Numbered from the stretch's first letter, positions 22,641 to 31,874 are shown. The stretch: DNA of 55,104 nt from Bacillota bacterium (GCA_021793215.1 JAJYTE010000014.1:1-55104); one strand, 5' to 3'. A program made the numbers and translations. The notes: a model not told the origin generated them from the letters alone.

Positions 22641-25240
22641 AGCTCCGAGAGGGCCGACGCGCGTCGGCGTGCCCGATCGAGGCGATCCCGCACGCCCGCG
22701 AGGCGCTCCTCCTCCTGCGCGACGATCTCCCGGGGGGCGCGCTCGCGGAAGAGCGGACGCGCGAGCTTCGCCTCCTGGCCGGCCTCCTCGGCCTCGAGGT
22801 CGGCGATCTCCTTCTGCACGCGCTGGCGCTCCGCGTCGAGGTCCACGAGTCCCGCGGCGGGCAGGTAGAGTTCCAGGCCCGGCATGCGCGCCGAGAGGGC
22901 GCCGCGCGGCGCACCCTCCCCCTCCGCGGCGACGCGCAGGTCGGCCTGCGCGAGCCGGCCGAAGAGTTCCCCGCGCGCCGCGAGCCAGTCGCGCTCGGCC
23001 GGGTCCTCGGCGCGCAGCACGATCGGCGCCCGTTTCCCTTGCGTGATGCCCAGTTCCGCGCGCAGGTTGCGCGCGAGCCGCACCGCCTCGGTGAAGCGGT
23101 CGACCCGCTCCAGCGCCTTCCCGTCCGAGGCTGCACCGGCCTCCACCCAGCGGTCGGTCGCCAGCAGGCGCGACGAGCCGGGCAGCTCCTGCCAGATCGC
23201 CTCGGTGACGAACGGCATGAAGGGGTGCACCATGCGCAGCGCGTCGCGCAGCACGTCCAGCAGCACCCGGCCGACGCCAGGTCGCTCTGACGGATCCTGC
23301 ATGCGCGGCTTCGCGAGCTCCAGGTACCAGTCGCAGAACGTACCCCAGGTGAAGTCGTAGGCGATGCGCCCCGCCTCCCCGAGTTCGTAGCGTTCCATCG
23401 CCTCGTCGATCGCCCGGGCCGCCGCGTCGCGGCGCTGCAGCACCCAGCGGTCGACGTCGTCGTCGGATGGCGCCGCCGAAGGATCCGGCTCCTGCGCCAG
23501 CACGAAGCGCGCTGCGTTCCACAGCTTGTTCGCGAAGTTCCGTCCCTCGAGCACGCGCTCTGGGCTCATGCGGATGTCCTGCCCCGGCGTCGTGCCCGTG
23601 AGGAGCGCGAAGCGGAGCGCGTCGGCGCCGTGCTCTCGGATCACCTCGATCGGGTCGACTCCATTCCCGAGCGACTTCGACATCTTGCGTCCCTTCGCAT
23701 CGCGCACGAGGCCGTGCAGCACCACACTCCGGAAGGGCACCTCGCCCGTGAGATGCATGCCCATCATCACCATGCGCGCGACCCAGAAGAAGAGGATGTC
23801 GTAGCCGGTGACGAGCGCCGTCGTCGGGTAGTAGCGGCGCATGTCCTCCGTGTCGTCGGGCCAACCGAGCGTCGAGAAGGGCCAGAGCGCGGACGAGAAC
23901 CAGGTGTCCAGCACGTCCTCGTCCTGGCGCAGCTCGCCGCCGCAGGCAGGGCAGCGCGAGGGCTCGTCGACGGCGACCACCGTCCCGTGGCAGGCGGCGC
24001 AGTGCCACGCGGGGATGCGGTGGCCCCACCAGAGCTGGCGGCTGACGCACCAGTCCCGGATGTTGTCGAGCCAATCGGTGTAGACCTTCTCGAGGCGCTT
24101 CGGCCAAACGAGCAGGCGACCCTGGCGGGCGGCCTCGGCCGCCGGTTCTGCGAGCGGCTTCATGCGGACGAACCACTGGCGCGAGACGAGCGACTCGACG
24201 GTCGTGCCGCAGCGCTCGCACGTGCCGACGCTGTGGCGGATCGGCTCCACCTCCGTCAGCACGCCCTCCTCCTCGAGCGCCGCGACGACCGCCTTGCGCG
24301 CGTCCTCGCGCGTCATGCCGGCGAAGCGGTCGCCCGCGCTCTCGAGCATGCGACCGTCCTCCCCGATCACGGCGATCGATGCGAGCGCATGGCGCGCCCC
24401 GATCTCGAAGTCGGTCGGATCGTGCGCCGGCGTGACCTTCACGGCGCCGGTGCCGAACTCCGGGTCCGCCGCGGCGTCCGCCACCACCGGGATCTCGCGC
24501 CCGGTCAGCGGGTGGCGCAGCATGCGCCCCACGAGTTCCCGGTAGCGCGCGTCGGCAGGGTGGACGGCCACGGCCGTGTCGCCGAGCATCGTCTCCGGCC
24601 GTGTCGTCGCCACTGTGAGAGAGCCCGTGCCGTCCGCGAGCGGGTAGCGCAAGTGGTAGAGGGCTCCGTCGCGCTCCTCGTGCTCCACCTCGATGTCGGA
24701 GAGCGCGGTACGACAGCTCGGGCACCAGTGGATGAGGTAGTCGCCGCGGTACACGAGCCCCTCCTCGTGCAGACGCACGAACGCCGTGCGCACGGCGCGC
24801 GAGAGTCCCTCATCCAGCGTGAAGCGCTGGCGCGACCAGTCCGGGCTCGCTCCCAGGGCGCGCAGCTGCGAGAGGATCGTGCCCTGGGAGCGCTCCTTCC
24901 AGTCCCAGACGCGCGCGAGGAACTGCTCGCGACCCATGTCGCGGTGCGAGAGACCTTCCTTCGCGAGCTGCTCCTCCACCCGCACCTGGGTCGCGATCCC
25001 CGCGTGGTCGGTGCCCGGCAGCCAGAGCGCGTCGCGCCCGGTGAGGCGCCAGAACCGGATCAGCGCGTCCTGCATGCTGTTGTCGAGCGCATGCCCGATG
25101 TGCAGCACGCCCGTCACGTTCGGCGGGGGCATGACGATCGACCGGCTCTCGCCGCGACCGCTTGGGCGGAGTGCCTCACCCTCCTCCCACAGACGGTAGA
25201 TCGACTCCTCCTTGGCCTTGTCGTAGCGCGCCTCGAGCAT
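22637..25240 (-). CDS. valS: Valyl-tRNA synthetase
   Basis: Class Ia synthetase charging tRNA-Val. The 867 residues contain PPPNVTGVLHIGH (HIGH, about 38-50), the editing domain, a CxxC zinc site (CERCG, CPACGGE), KMSKSLGNG (about 517), the anticodon-binding domain, and the C-terminal coiled coil from about residue 805. The ATG at 25240 has GGAGGAAGC upstream; additional open codons upstream fall in the T-box terminator. Regulated by the T-box leader. Confidence 0.97.
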   Translation of the reverse strand: MLEARYDKAKEESIYRLWEEGEALRPSGRGESRSIVMPPPNVTGVLHIGHALDNSMQDALIRFWRLTGRDALWLPGTDHAGIATQVRVEEQLAKEGLSHRDMGREQFLARVWDWKERSQGTILSQLRALGASPDWSRQRFTLDEGLSRAVRTAFVRLHEEGLVYRGDYLIHWCPSCRTALSDIEVEHEERDGALYHLRYPLADGTGSLTVATTRPETMLGDTAVAVHPADARYRELVGRMLRHPLTGREIPVVADAAADPEFGTGAVKVTPAHDPTDFEIGARHALASIAVIGEDGRMLESAGDRFAGMTREDARKAVVAALEEEGVLTEVEPIRHSVGTCERCGTTVESLVSRQWFVRMKPLAEPAAEAARQGRLLVWPKRLEKVYTDWLDNIRDWCVSRQLWWGHRIPAWHCAACHGTVVAVDEPSRCPACGGELRQDEDVLDTWFSSALWPFSTLGWPDDTEDMRRYYPTTALVTGYDILFFWVARMVMMGMHLTGEVPFRSVVLHGLVRDAKGRKMSKSLGNGVDPIEVIREHGADALRFALLTGTTPGQDIRMSPERVLEGRNFANKLWNAARFVLAQEPDPSAAPSDDDVDRWVLQRRDAAARAIDEAMERYELGEAGRIAYDFTWGTFCDWYLELAKPRMQDPSERPGVGRVLLDVLRDALRMVHPFMPFVTEAIWQELPGSSRLLATDRWVEAGAASDGKALERVDRFTEAVRLARNLRAELGITQGKRAPIVLRAEDPAERDWLAARGELFGRLAQADLRVAAEGEGAPRGALSARMPGLELYLPAAGLVDLDAERQRVQKEIADLEAEEAGQEAKLARPLFRERAPREIVAQEEERLAGVRDRLDRARRRASALSEL

Positions 25241-25496
25241 CCCGCTTCCTCCCGAGCAAACAAATTGGCCGCCCCTCCAAGGGCGGCTTCGCCGCGGTAC
25301 CACCTTGCTTCCCGCCGCATCCGGCGGGCGCTCTCAGGGCGTCTCGTGCCCAAGTCCGGCCACGCCTAGCTTGCGCTTCAGCGCGGCGGCTTCGGGGCGA
25401 CCAGTCTGCACCTGCTTGGCCGGGGATCTTGCAGCGCGAGGATCCCCTCTCTCGGACCGCGGGTGCGAACGCTCCCCATCATCGCCGACTATTCGA
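25241..25496 (-). promoter_or_regulatory. T-box riboswitch leader of valS
   Basis: The leader contains the T-box core AAGGTGGTACCGCGG at 25306-25292, immediately before an intrinsic terminator, and upstream stem-forming sequence of about 150 bases. A GUC at 25401-25399 within GACTGGTCGC is a plausible valine specifier codon. Uncharged tRNA-Val is expected to pair with the specifier and the T-box bulge to prevent termination. The core, terminator and synthetase context are directly seen; the specifier position is inferred. Confidence 0.9.
25268..25287 (-). terminator. T-box regulated terminator
   Basis: GCCGCCC / GGGCGGC stem with a short loop, followed on the minus strand by CAATTTGTTTG. The T-box bases just upstream can pair with its 5' arm to form the antiterminator. 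Confidence 0.8.
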
Positions 25497-25502
25497 TGGC
25501 TG

Positions 25503-25532
25503 ATTATCCCGCCCAACACCGCGCACTGTCAA
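25503..25532 (-). promoter_or_regulatory. sigma-A promoter of valS
   Basis: Perfect -35 TTGACA (25532-25527) and -10 GATAAT (25508-25503) with an 18-base spacer, giving a transcript start near 25496 and a leader of about 255 bases. Confidence 0.82.
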
Positions 25533-25735
25533 GGCGCGGGCTCCCCGCCCTCACGTCGACCCGTCTCTGGGCGCAAACCAGGGGCCGCGCTCCTCGGCGC
25601 GCGTGCAGGGTCCCGCCGTTCGACAGATTGTATCGCGCACCTCGGTCCCTACGCTCTGGCGCGCCCTCGATCCAGGGCGCACCGGGCATGTTCACGCCCT
25701 GCGGACCATACCCCTCCACGGGGGGTATCTGCCGC

Positions 25736-27256
25736 TTGGGCACGCTTGTGCAGGGCACGCTGACCCTCTTCGGCGCCGGACTCGTCAACAGGATCCTCGG
25801 GTTCTTCTACCGGATCGTGCTGGCGCAGCGCCTGGGCAGCCAGGGTATGGGCCTCTTGGGCTTCGCCTTCCCTGTGCTCCACGTCGCGATCACCGCCTCG
25901 ACGGCCGGCCTGCCGGTCGCCGTCTCGAAGATCGTGGCGGAGCGCGCGGCCGTGAACCCGAAGGGCGTGCGCGCGGTGCTGCGCATCGCGCTGCGCTTCG
26001 TCGTGCTCACCTCCCTCGCGATCACCGCGCTGCTGCTCCTGAGCCTGCAGAGCGTGAGCCGCTACCTCCTCGCCGACCCACGCGCCATCTACCCGCTGAT
26101 CGCCCTGGTGCCAATGCTGACGATCGTCGCGATCTCCTCCGTGCTGCGTGGCTACTTCCAGGGTCTGCAGCGCATGACCCCGTCGGCGGTCGGCGCGGTG
26201 ATCGAGCAGATCGTGCGGATCGTCACGGCGCTCTGGCTGATCGACCGGTTCCTGCCGCGTGGCATCGAGTGGGGCGCCGCGGCGGCGGCGGCGGGCATGG
26301 TGATCGGCGAAGCGTGTGGCATGGTCGTGCTCCTGATCACCTACTACCTGCGCCCGGGCCCGGCGCCGTCCCCGGCCGCGTACACTGCCGCCGCATCGCG
26401 CAGCGTGCTGCGCGAACTCCTCGCGATGGCGCTGCCAATCAGCTTCACCCGGATCATCGGCAGCATCACGGAGTTCCTGGACGCGGCGATCATCCCCCGG
26501 CGGCTCGAGGCGGGTGGGCTGAGCCGCGACGCCGCGACTGCCTTCTTCGGCAACCTCACCGGCATGGCGATCCCCCTGCTCTTCTTCCCGACCGTTATCA
26601 CCTTCGCGCTGACGTCGGCGCTCGTGCCAGCCGTCTCCGACGCCTTCGCGCGCAAGAACCTCGCGCTCGTGCGCCTGCGCACCGGGCAGGCGATCTACCT
26701 GGCGCTCGTCGTCTCCCTGCCGGCGAGCGTCGTCTTCGCGCTGTACGGCCATACGCTCGGCGTCCTCTTCTACGGCCAGCGCCAGGTCGGGGACCTGATG
26801 GTCCCGCTCGCCCTGGCTGCCCCGTTCGTCTACCTCGAAGCGAGCGTGTCCGCCGTACTGCGCGGGCTCGGTCTCGCATCGCTTTCCATGTGGAACGGAC
26901 TCGTCGGCTCGGGGGTGCGTCTCGTGATCGTCTACACCTTGACCGCCATGCCGTCGATCGGCATGCGGGCGGTGATCCTCGGCATCTCGATCGACTTCGC
27001 GATCTCGTTCGCGCTGAACTACAGGTCGCTCGCGCAGGCGACAGGCTACACGGCCAACCTGCGGCGCCTGCTGGGTCCGCCGGGCATCGCCGCCGTTGGA
27101 CTCGCGGCGGGTCTCCTGGTGATGCGCTCCGGGACGATCACCCTCGGCGCGTCGCTCTGGGTCTCGACGATCATAGCGATCGGCTGCGGCACCGTGATCT
27201 ACCTCGCCATCCTTCTGGCGCTCGGCGGCGGCTGGCGCCAGTTCACGCACCCATGA
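25736..27256 (+). CDS. spoVB: SpoVB-like lipid flippase (MOP superfamily)
   Basis: A 506-residue membrane protein of the polysaccharide/lipid II flippase type with about 14 helices. The opening QGTLTLFGAGLVNRILGFFYRI resembles SpoVB (KGTLILxxAGLITRILGFxYRI) and GSQGMGLLGFAFPVLHV the next conserved block. SpoVB proteins are needed for spore cortex formation. The start is uncertain: TTG at 25736 (with GGGGGGT upstream) or GTG at 25748; an ATG at 25688 is also in frame. Followed by a lipoprotein gene overlapping by four bases. Confidence 0.85.
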   Translation: MGTLVQGTLTLFGAGLVNRILGFFYRIVLAQRLGSQGMGLLGFAFPVLHVAITASTAGLPVAVSKIVAERAAVNPKGVRAVLRIALRFVVLTSLAITALLLLSLQSVSRYLLADPRAIYPLIALVPMLTIVAISSVLRGYFQGLQRMTPSAVGAVIEQIVRIVTALWLIDRFLPRGIEWGAAAAAAGMVIGEACGMVVLLITYYLRPGPAPSPAAYTAAASRSVLRELLAMALPISFTRIIGSITEFLDAAIIPRRLEAGGLSRDAATAFFGNLTGMAIPLLFFPTVITFALTSALVPAVSDAFARKNLALVRLRTGQAIYLALVVSLPASVVFALYGHTLGVLFYGQRQVGDLMVPLALAAPFVYLEASVSAVLRGLGLASLSMWNGLVGSGVRLVIVYTLTAMPSIGMRAVILGISIDFAISFALNYRSLAQATGYTANLRRLLGPPGIAAVGLAAGLLVMRSGTITLGASLWVSTIIAIGCGTVIYLAILLALGGGWRQFTHP

Positions 27257-28161
27257 GGCGGCTCGCCCTCGCGGCGCTTCTCGCGCTTGCGCTCGGCGGG
27301 TGCGGAGCTGCGCCGGCTCCGCAGCGCCCCGCGCTCGCGCTCGGTCTCGTCGGCGAGCCGCTCGCCGCTGCGCCGATCCTGCTGGCGCAGGACGAGGTGC
27401 CGCTGCCGCTTGAGATCCGGCGTGGCGCAGCCGCCCTCACAGCACCGTATCTCCTCGCGCCGAGCAGCGTCCTGCCCGAGCTGGCGCGCCAGGGTTGGGT
27501 CGTCCTGGGCGCCGCTTGCGCCACGCCGCCGGATGTCCTGCTCTGGCACGAAGGCGGCCTCTTCGGCTGGTCCGCGCTCGACAAGCAGAGCCTCTACGTG
27601 GCGCCGGGCGCCGATGCCGGGGCGCTCGGCGCGGCGATCGCCCGCTACCGGGGCGTAATCTCGCCGCTGCCGGAACCGACCGCCCAGCGCGGCGGGATCG
27701 CAGGGTTCGAGGAGGACCCGGGCTCCTTCCTGCTCGCGCCCGAACCGACCGCTGCGGACCTTCTGGTCAGCGGAAGGGCCGAACTCGCCCAGCCTCTGCC
27801 GGACGAACTCGGCCCCTACCCAACCTGTCTCGTGCTCGCGCAGGCGAAGGTGCTGCAGGCGGACCCGCTGCTCAGCGAGCGACTGCTGCGCGCGATGAAC
27901 CTTGGACTTTGGCGCTTCGCCACCGAGAGCCCCGGCCAGATCGCCTTGGCGCTGCGGCCACTCTCGCCGGCGACGTCGCCCGCGGGACTCCTTCGCAGCG
28001 TGCTGACGGCGCGGCGGGAGGACGTCTTCCCCACATCGGTGACGCTCTCTGCGGCCGTCACCTCGGCGCTAGTCTCCGAATTCCCCCGCGGGCGCCTGTC
28101 CGACGGCGCACTCGCGCCGGGACCGTCGCTCCGTGCGCTGCGCGACCCCTTCCGTCCCTAG
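27253..28161 (+). CDS. ABC-type substrate-binding lipoprotein
   Basis: A 302-residue protein with a lipoprotein signal peptide (RRLALAALLALALGGC, lipobox LGGC, Cys17). The mature part looks like a periplasmic-binding fold of the nitrate/sulfonate/thiamine-precursor (NMT1/SsuA) group: ALALGLVGEPLAAAPILLAQ near the N-terminus, LLVSGRAELAQPLPDELG and a late SLRALRDPFRP. No permease or ATPase gene is nearby, so the substrate is unknown. Its ATG overlaps the spoVB stop, suggesting co-expression. The 3' end overlaps the convergent GNAT gene by 93 bases. Confidence 0.75.
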   Translation: MRRLALAALLALALGGCGAAPAPQRPALALGLVGEPLAAAPILLAQDEVPLPLEIRRGAAALTAPYLLAPSSVLPELARQGWVVLGAACATPPDVLLWHEGGLFGWSALDKQSLYVAPGADAGALGAAIARYRGVISPLPEPTAQRGGIAGFEEDPGSFLLAPEPTAADLLVSGRAELAQPLPDELGPYPTCLVLAQAKVLQADPLLSERLLRAMNLGLWRFATESPGQIALALRPLSPATSPAGLLRSVLTARREDVFPTSVTLSAAVTSALVSEFPRGRLSDGALAPGPSLRALRDPFRP

Positions 28162-28626
28162 GGCGCAGTGCATCAGCAGGATCGGCTCCGGGAAGCGCGC
28201 GCCTTTTAACCGGCCGCTGCGCCGAAAGCCCGCGGCCAAGTAGCAGCGCACTGCGCGGTCATTCTGCTGGCGCACCCTCAGGTAGACGCTCGTCAGCTTC
28301 AGGTGCTCCACCGCATACCTCAGGATGAGCGCGAGCGCCCGGCGCCCGTACCCGCGGCCAAGCAGTTCGCCCGGCGCGATGCCGATGCGCAGCTCCGCGG
28401 TACGGTCGCCGCGCCGGATGTCGAAGAGGTCGACCTCGCCGACCACCTCACCGCTCACGAGCAGCCAGAACGCCTGGCGGCGACGCCTGTCCCACATTTG
28501 GCTCCAAGGGCTTCCCTCGAGTTCCTGGCCGAAGCGTTCGGCCTCCGCGTCCCCGGACCAGTCGAGTTCGAACGCGTCACGCTGCCCGCGGGGACGGAGG
28601 GAGATGTCGGCGTCGGTCAGCGTCAT
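28069..28626 (-). CDS. GNAT-family N-acetyltransferase
   Basis: A 185-residue RimJ/RimL-type acetyltransferase. It has ISLRPRGQRDAFELDW, VVGEVDLFDIRRGDRTAELRIGIAPGELLGRGYGRRAL (the acetyl-CoA loop, here LGRGYGR) and the terminal SVYLRVRQQNDRAVRCYLAAGFRRSGR. The ATG at 28626 follows GAGGTG; the frame is open thirteen codons further. The family core ends near residue 155; the last about 30 residues are encoded opposite the lipoprotein gene and look non-homologous. Substrate unknown. Confidence 0.85.
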   Translation of the reverse strand: MTLTDADISLRPRGQRDAFELDWSGDAEAERFGQELEGSPWSQMWDRRRRQAFWLLVSGEVVGEVDLFDIRRGDRTAELRIGIAPGELLGRGYGRRALALILRYAVEHLKLTSVYLRVRQQNDRAVRCYLAAGFRRSGRLKGARFPEPILLMHCALGTEGVAQRTERRSRRECAVGQAPAGEFGD

Positions 28627-28694
28627 AGGGGGAAGCCACCTCACGCTTTGCATTTTGATGGCCAAGTCTTTCGCCGCTCTGAAACGAGCGACCT

Positions 28695-29300
28695 TTATGT
28701 AATTTGGCCCAGCCCGCGTGATCTCACGCCGGGCACCGCTTCGCGCATGCGCGAGAGGAATTCCTCGACGGCGCGCTTGCCGTCACCGGTGCGGGCCGAC
28801 CAGAAGACCGCCGGCGTCGAGCCGCCGAGCGCGGTGACGATCTCCTTCTCGCGACTGCGCCAGCGGCCGCGGCCGACCTGGTCCGCCTTGCCGAGAAGCA
28901 GCAGAAGCGGCTGGTTGCGCGCCACGAGCTCCTGGTGCCACGCGATGTCGAGCGGGCTCGGCGCGTGACGGATGTCCACGAGCTGGATGGCGCCGCGCAG
29001 CGCCTCGCGGCGCTCCACGTAGCGGCGCATCACCGCATGGATGCGCTGCTCCTGCTCCTTCGAGACGTGCGCGTAGCCGTAGCCGGGCAGGTCGACGAGC
29101 AGCAGATCCCCGCATTCGAAGAAGTTCAGGGTGCGCGTGCGGCCCGGGTCGCGCGAGACGCGCGCGACCCGGGCCGAGGCGAGCGTATTGATCAGCGTGC
29201 TCTTGCCGGCGTTCGACCGCCCGAAGATCGCGACCTCGGGCAGGCCCGTGACCGGCCAGCTCTCCAGCGCCATCGCAGACTGGAGGAAGCGGATGTTCAT
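28695..29300 (-). CDS. engB: Ribosome biogenesis GTPase EngB (YsxC/YihA)
   Basis: GTPase needed for 50S assembly. The 201 residues show GRSNAGKSTLINTL (G1), GRTRTLNFF (G2 region), DLPGYGYA (G3) and SARTGDG (G5). The G4 motif, usually TKxD, reads GKAD here, an uncommon first residue. ATG at 29300 shares a base with the lonA stop, matching the lonA-ysxC order of B. subtilis. Confidence 0.94.
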   Translation of the reverse strand: MNIRFLQSAMALESWPVTGLPEVAIFGRSNAGKSTLINTLASARVARVSRDPGRTRTLNFFECGDLLLVDLPGYGYAHVSKEQEQRIHAVMRRYVERREALRGAIQLVDIRHAPSPLDIAWHQELVARNQPLLLLLGKADQVGRGRWRSREKEIVTALGGSTPAVFWSARTGDGKRAVEEFLSRMREAVPGVRSRGLGQIT

Positions 29301-31606
29301 CAGTGGGCCGGCGATGGCTGCAGTGCCGTCGCCAGCACCTGGTCCATGTTCTCCACCAGCACGAAGTCCATGCCGCGCCGTACCCTGGACGGCAGTTCCT
29401 CGAGGTCCCTCGCGTTCTCCTGCGGCACAATGAGGGTGTGCACGCCGAGGCGGTGCGCCGCGAGCGTCTTCTCCTTCAGCCCGCCGATCGGCAGCACGCG
29501 TCCGCGCAGCGTGATCTCCCCGGTCATGGCGAGGTCCCCGCGCACCGCGCGCCCGCTGAGGGCGGAGGCGAGCGCCGTCGCCATGGTGATGCCCGCGGAC
29601 GGCCCCTCCTTCGGCGTCGCACCCTCCGGCACGTGGATGTGGACATCGACCTTGTCGGGGAACTCCTCGCTGATGCCGAGCTCCGCCCGGCGGGACCGAA
29701 CGTAGGTGTAGCCGGTCTGGGCCGACTCGCGCATCACCTCGCCGAGCTTACCCGTGAGCACGAGGTTGCCCTTGCCGGGCACGACGGTGACCTCGATCGG
29801 CATGGCGTCTCCCCCGACCTCGGTCCAGTAGAGCGCGGTCGCGACGCCGACCTCGTCCTCGCGGCGCAGCTCGTGCGCGTGGAACCTGCGCGGGCCGAGT
29901 TCCTTCTCGATGCCCTTCGGCGTGACGTGCAGCGGGGACTTGCCAGCGATCTTGCGCCGCGCCGCCTTGCGGCAGAGCGTCGCGATGGTCCGCTCCAGGC
30001 TCCGTACGCCCGCCTCGCGGGTGTACCCCTGGATGATGCCCTCCAGAACGCCGCGCCCCAGCTCGAGGTCGCCCGGTTCGAGGCCGTGCTCCTCCATCTG
30101 GCGCCGCAGCAGGTGGCGGGTCGCGATCTGCGCCTTCTCGTCCTCGGTGTAGCCCGGGATCGCGATCGTCTCCATGCGGTCGAGGAGCGGTTGCGGGATC
30201 TGCTGCGCCATGTTCGCCGTCGTGATGAACAGGACGTGCGACAGGTCGAACGGCAGCTCGATGTAGTGGTCGGAGAAGGCGCCGTTCTGCGCCGGGTCCA
30301 ATACCTCGAGAAGCGCCGCGGCCGGGTCGCCGCGGAAGTCCTGAGCCATCTTGTCTACTTCGTCGAGCAGGAAGACGGGGTTGCGGCTGCCGGCTTGGCG
30401 CATGCCCTGCATGATGCGTCCGGGGAGCGCGCCCACGTACGTGCGCCGGTGGCCGCGAACCTCCGCCTCGTCGCGCACGCCGCCCAGGCTGATCCGCACG
30501 AAGTTGCGTCCGAGCGCCCGCGCGACGGAGCGCCCGAGGCTCGTCTTGCCGACGCCGGGCGGGCCGACGAGGCAGAGGATCGGGCCCTTGATCTTGGGCT
30601 GCAGTGCGCGCACGGCGAGGTAGTCGAGGATGCGGTCCTTGACCTTCTGGAGGCCGTAGTGGTCCTCGTCGAGGATGCGCTGCGCCTCCTTGAGGTCGAG
30701 CGCGTCACCCGTCTCCACGGACCACGGCAGGTTCGTCAGCCATTCGAGGTAGGTGCGGACGACGACCGCCTCGGCGGACATCTGGGGCATGTGCTCGAGG
30801 CGGTCCACCTCGCGCAGGGCCTTCTCCTGCGCCTGCTCCGGCAGCTGCGCCTCCTGGATCTTCTTGCGCCACTCCTCGGCTTCGCCGGCAGGGTCCTCGT
30901 GGTCGCCAAGTTCGCGCTGGATCGCCTTGATCTGCTCGCGCAGGTAGTACTCCTTCTGCGTCTTCTCCATCTGACGCCGCACGCGCGCGTGGATCTTGCG
31001 CTCGATCTCCAGGAGGTCGATCTGGCGCGCCAGGATGCGGTGGATGAGCATCAGGCGCTCCGAGACGTCCAGCGTCTCGAGCACCTCCTGGCGCTCCTCG
31101 ATCTTGATCTCGAGGTTCGAGGCGATCGCGTCGCACAGGCGGCCCGGATCGTCGGTGGAGATCGAGAGGCTCGCGTCTCCAGGCATCCTGCGACCGAGCT
31201 TCAGGTACTCCTCGTACATGTGGATCACCGAGCGCATCGCCGCCTCGGTCTCCTCGTTCTCGGGCGCCGGAATCTCCTCGAGTGGCGCGACGTCGCAGAG
31301 GAAGTACTCCGCCTCGTCGGCGAACGCGTCGATGCGCACGCGCTCCTCGCCGTAGACGACGGCCTTCCACGTACCGTCCGGCAGCTTCACAACCTGCTTG
31401 ATCTCGCAGACGACCCCAACGGGAAAGAGGTCCTCCGGGTTCGGGTCGTCTTCCCTCGGGTCACGCTGACTCGCGAAGACGAGGCGGTGCTCGGTGTCCC
31501 ACGCCTGCTCGAGCGCACGCACAGAGCGCTCCCGCCCGATCTCAAGCGGCACGACGAGGCCCGGGAACACCAGCACGCCGCGCAGCGGCAGCAGCGGATA
31601 TTGCAA
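29300..31606 (-). CDS. lon: ATP-dependent protease LonA
   Basis: Cytosolic AAA+ serine protease, 768 residues: N-terminal substrate domain (PLLPLRGVLVFPG ...), central coiled coil, AAA+ module with GPPGVGKTSLGRSVA (Walker A) and VFLLDEVDKM (Walker B), and the protease domain with EGPSAGITMATAL (catalytic Ser) and the downstream lysine in VLPIGGLKEKTLAAHR. The start is a TTG at 31606; AAGGGGTG lies about eight bases upstream. It has its own promoter. Confidence 0.97.
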   Translation of the reverse strand: MQYPLLPLRGVLVFPGLVVPLEIGRERSVRALEQAWDTEHRLVFASQRDPREDDPNPEDLFPVGVVCEIKQVVKLPDGTWKAVVYGEERVRIDAFADEAEYFLCDVAPLEEIPAPENEETEAAMRSVIHMYEEYLKLGRRMPGDASLSISTDDPGRLCDAIASNLEIKIEERQEVLETLDVSERLMLIHRILARQIDLLEIERKIHARVRRQMEKTQKEYYLREQIKAIQRELGDHEDPAGEAEEWRKKIQEAQLPEQAQEKALREVDRLEHMPQMSAEAVVVRTYLEWLTNLPWSVETGDALDLKEAQRILDEDHYGLQKVKDRILDYLAVRALQPKIKGPILCLVGPPGVGKTSLGRSVARALGRNFVRISLGGVRDEAEVRGHRRTYVGALPGRIMQGMRQAGSRNPVFLLDEVDKMAQDFRGDPAAALLEVLDPAQNGAFSDHYIELPFDLSHVLFITTANMAQQIPQPLLDRMETIAIPGYTEDEKAQIATRHLLRRQMEEHGLEPGDLELGRGVLEGIIQGYTREAGVRSLERTIATLCRKAARRKIAGKSPLHVTPKGIEKELGPRRFHAHELRREDEVGVATALYWTEVGGDAMPIEVTVVPGKGNLVLTGKLGEVMRESAQTGYTYVRSRRAELGISEEFPDKVDVHIHVPEGATPKEGPSAGITMATALASALSGRAVRGDLAMTGEITLRGRVLPIGGLKEKTLAAHRLGVHTLIVPQENARDLEELPSRVRRGMDFVLVENMDQVLATALQPSPAH

Positions 31607-31635
31607 ACGAACACCCCTTGGTTGAACTCGCGCAC

Positions 31636-31643
31636 ATTATACC
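31636..31643 (-). promoter_or_regulatory. Extended -10 promoter of lonA
   Basis: TGG followed by a perfect TATAAT (31641-31636) forms an extended -10 on the minus strand about 30 bases before the start codon. There is no TTGACA-like -35. I see no CIRCE or CtsR operator nearby. Confidence 0.65.
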
Positions 31644-31874
31644 ATTCGCAGAGCCCTGCCCCGGCGTCCCGCTCAGTTTTCCCGGGGCGCCGGTTGAAAC
31701 GCACGCACCGGATGTGACCGTCGTTCCACATACTTCCACTTGCGTGACTTCCCGGCGAACTGGTGGATGACGAACGCGCGCCAAGCCTCTACGATGGCAT
31801 CATTCGGCCCAGCGCCCGCTGCGCCGCTCCCGCACGATGACTGCCCGTTCAGTGGCTATACCCAGTACGAGGTG

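Noticed and set aside
25649-27250. A 533-residue minus-strand frame opposite the spoVB-like gene
   Set aside because: Shadow of a membrane protein on the other strand, giving highly charged nonsense; no start context or family motif.
29303-31717. An 804-residue plus-strand open frame opposite lonA
   Set aside because: Exactly antisense to an intact Lon protease; composition is repetitive Arg/Leu/His and no domain is visible.
31607-31740. CIRCE or CtsR heat-shock operator upstream of lonA
   Set aside because: No TTAGCACTC inverted repeat and no GGTCAAA direct repeats are present; only an extended -10 is seen.
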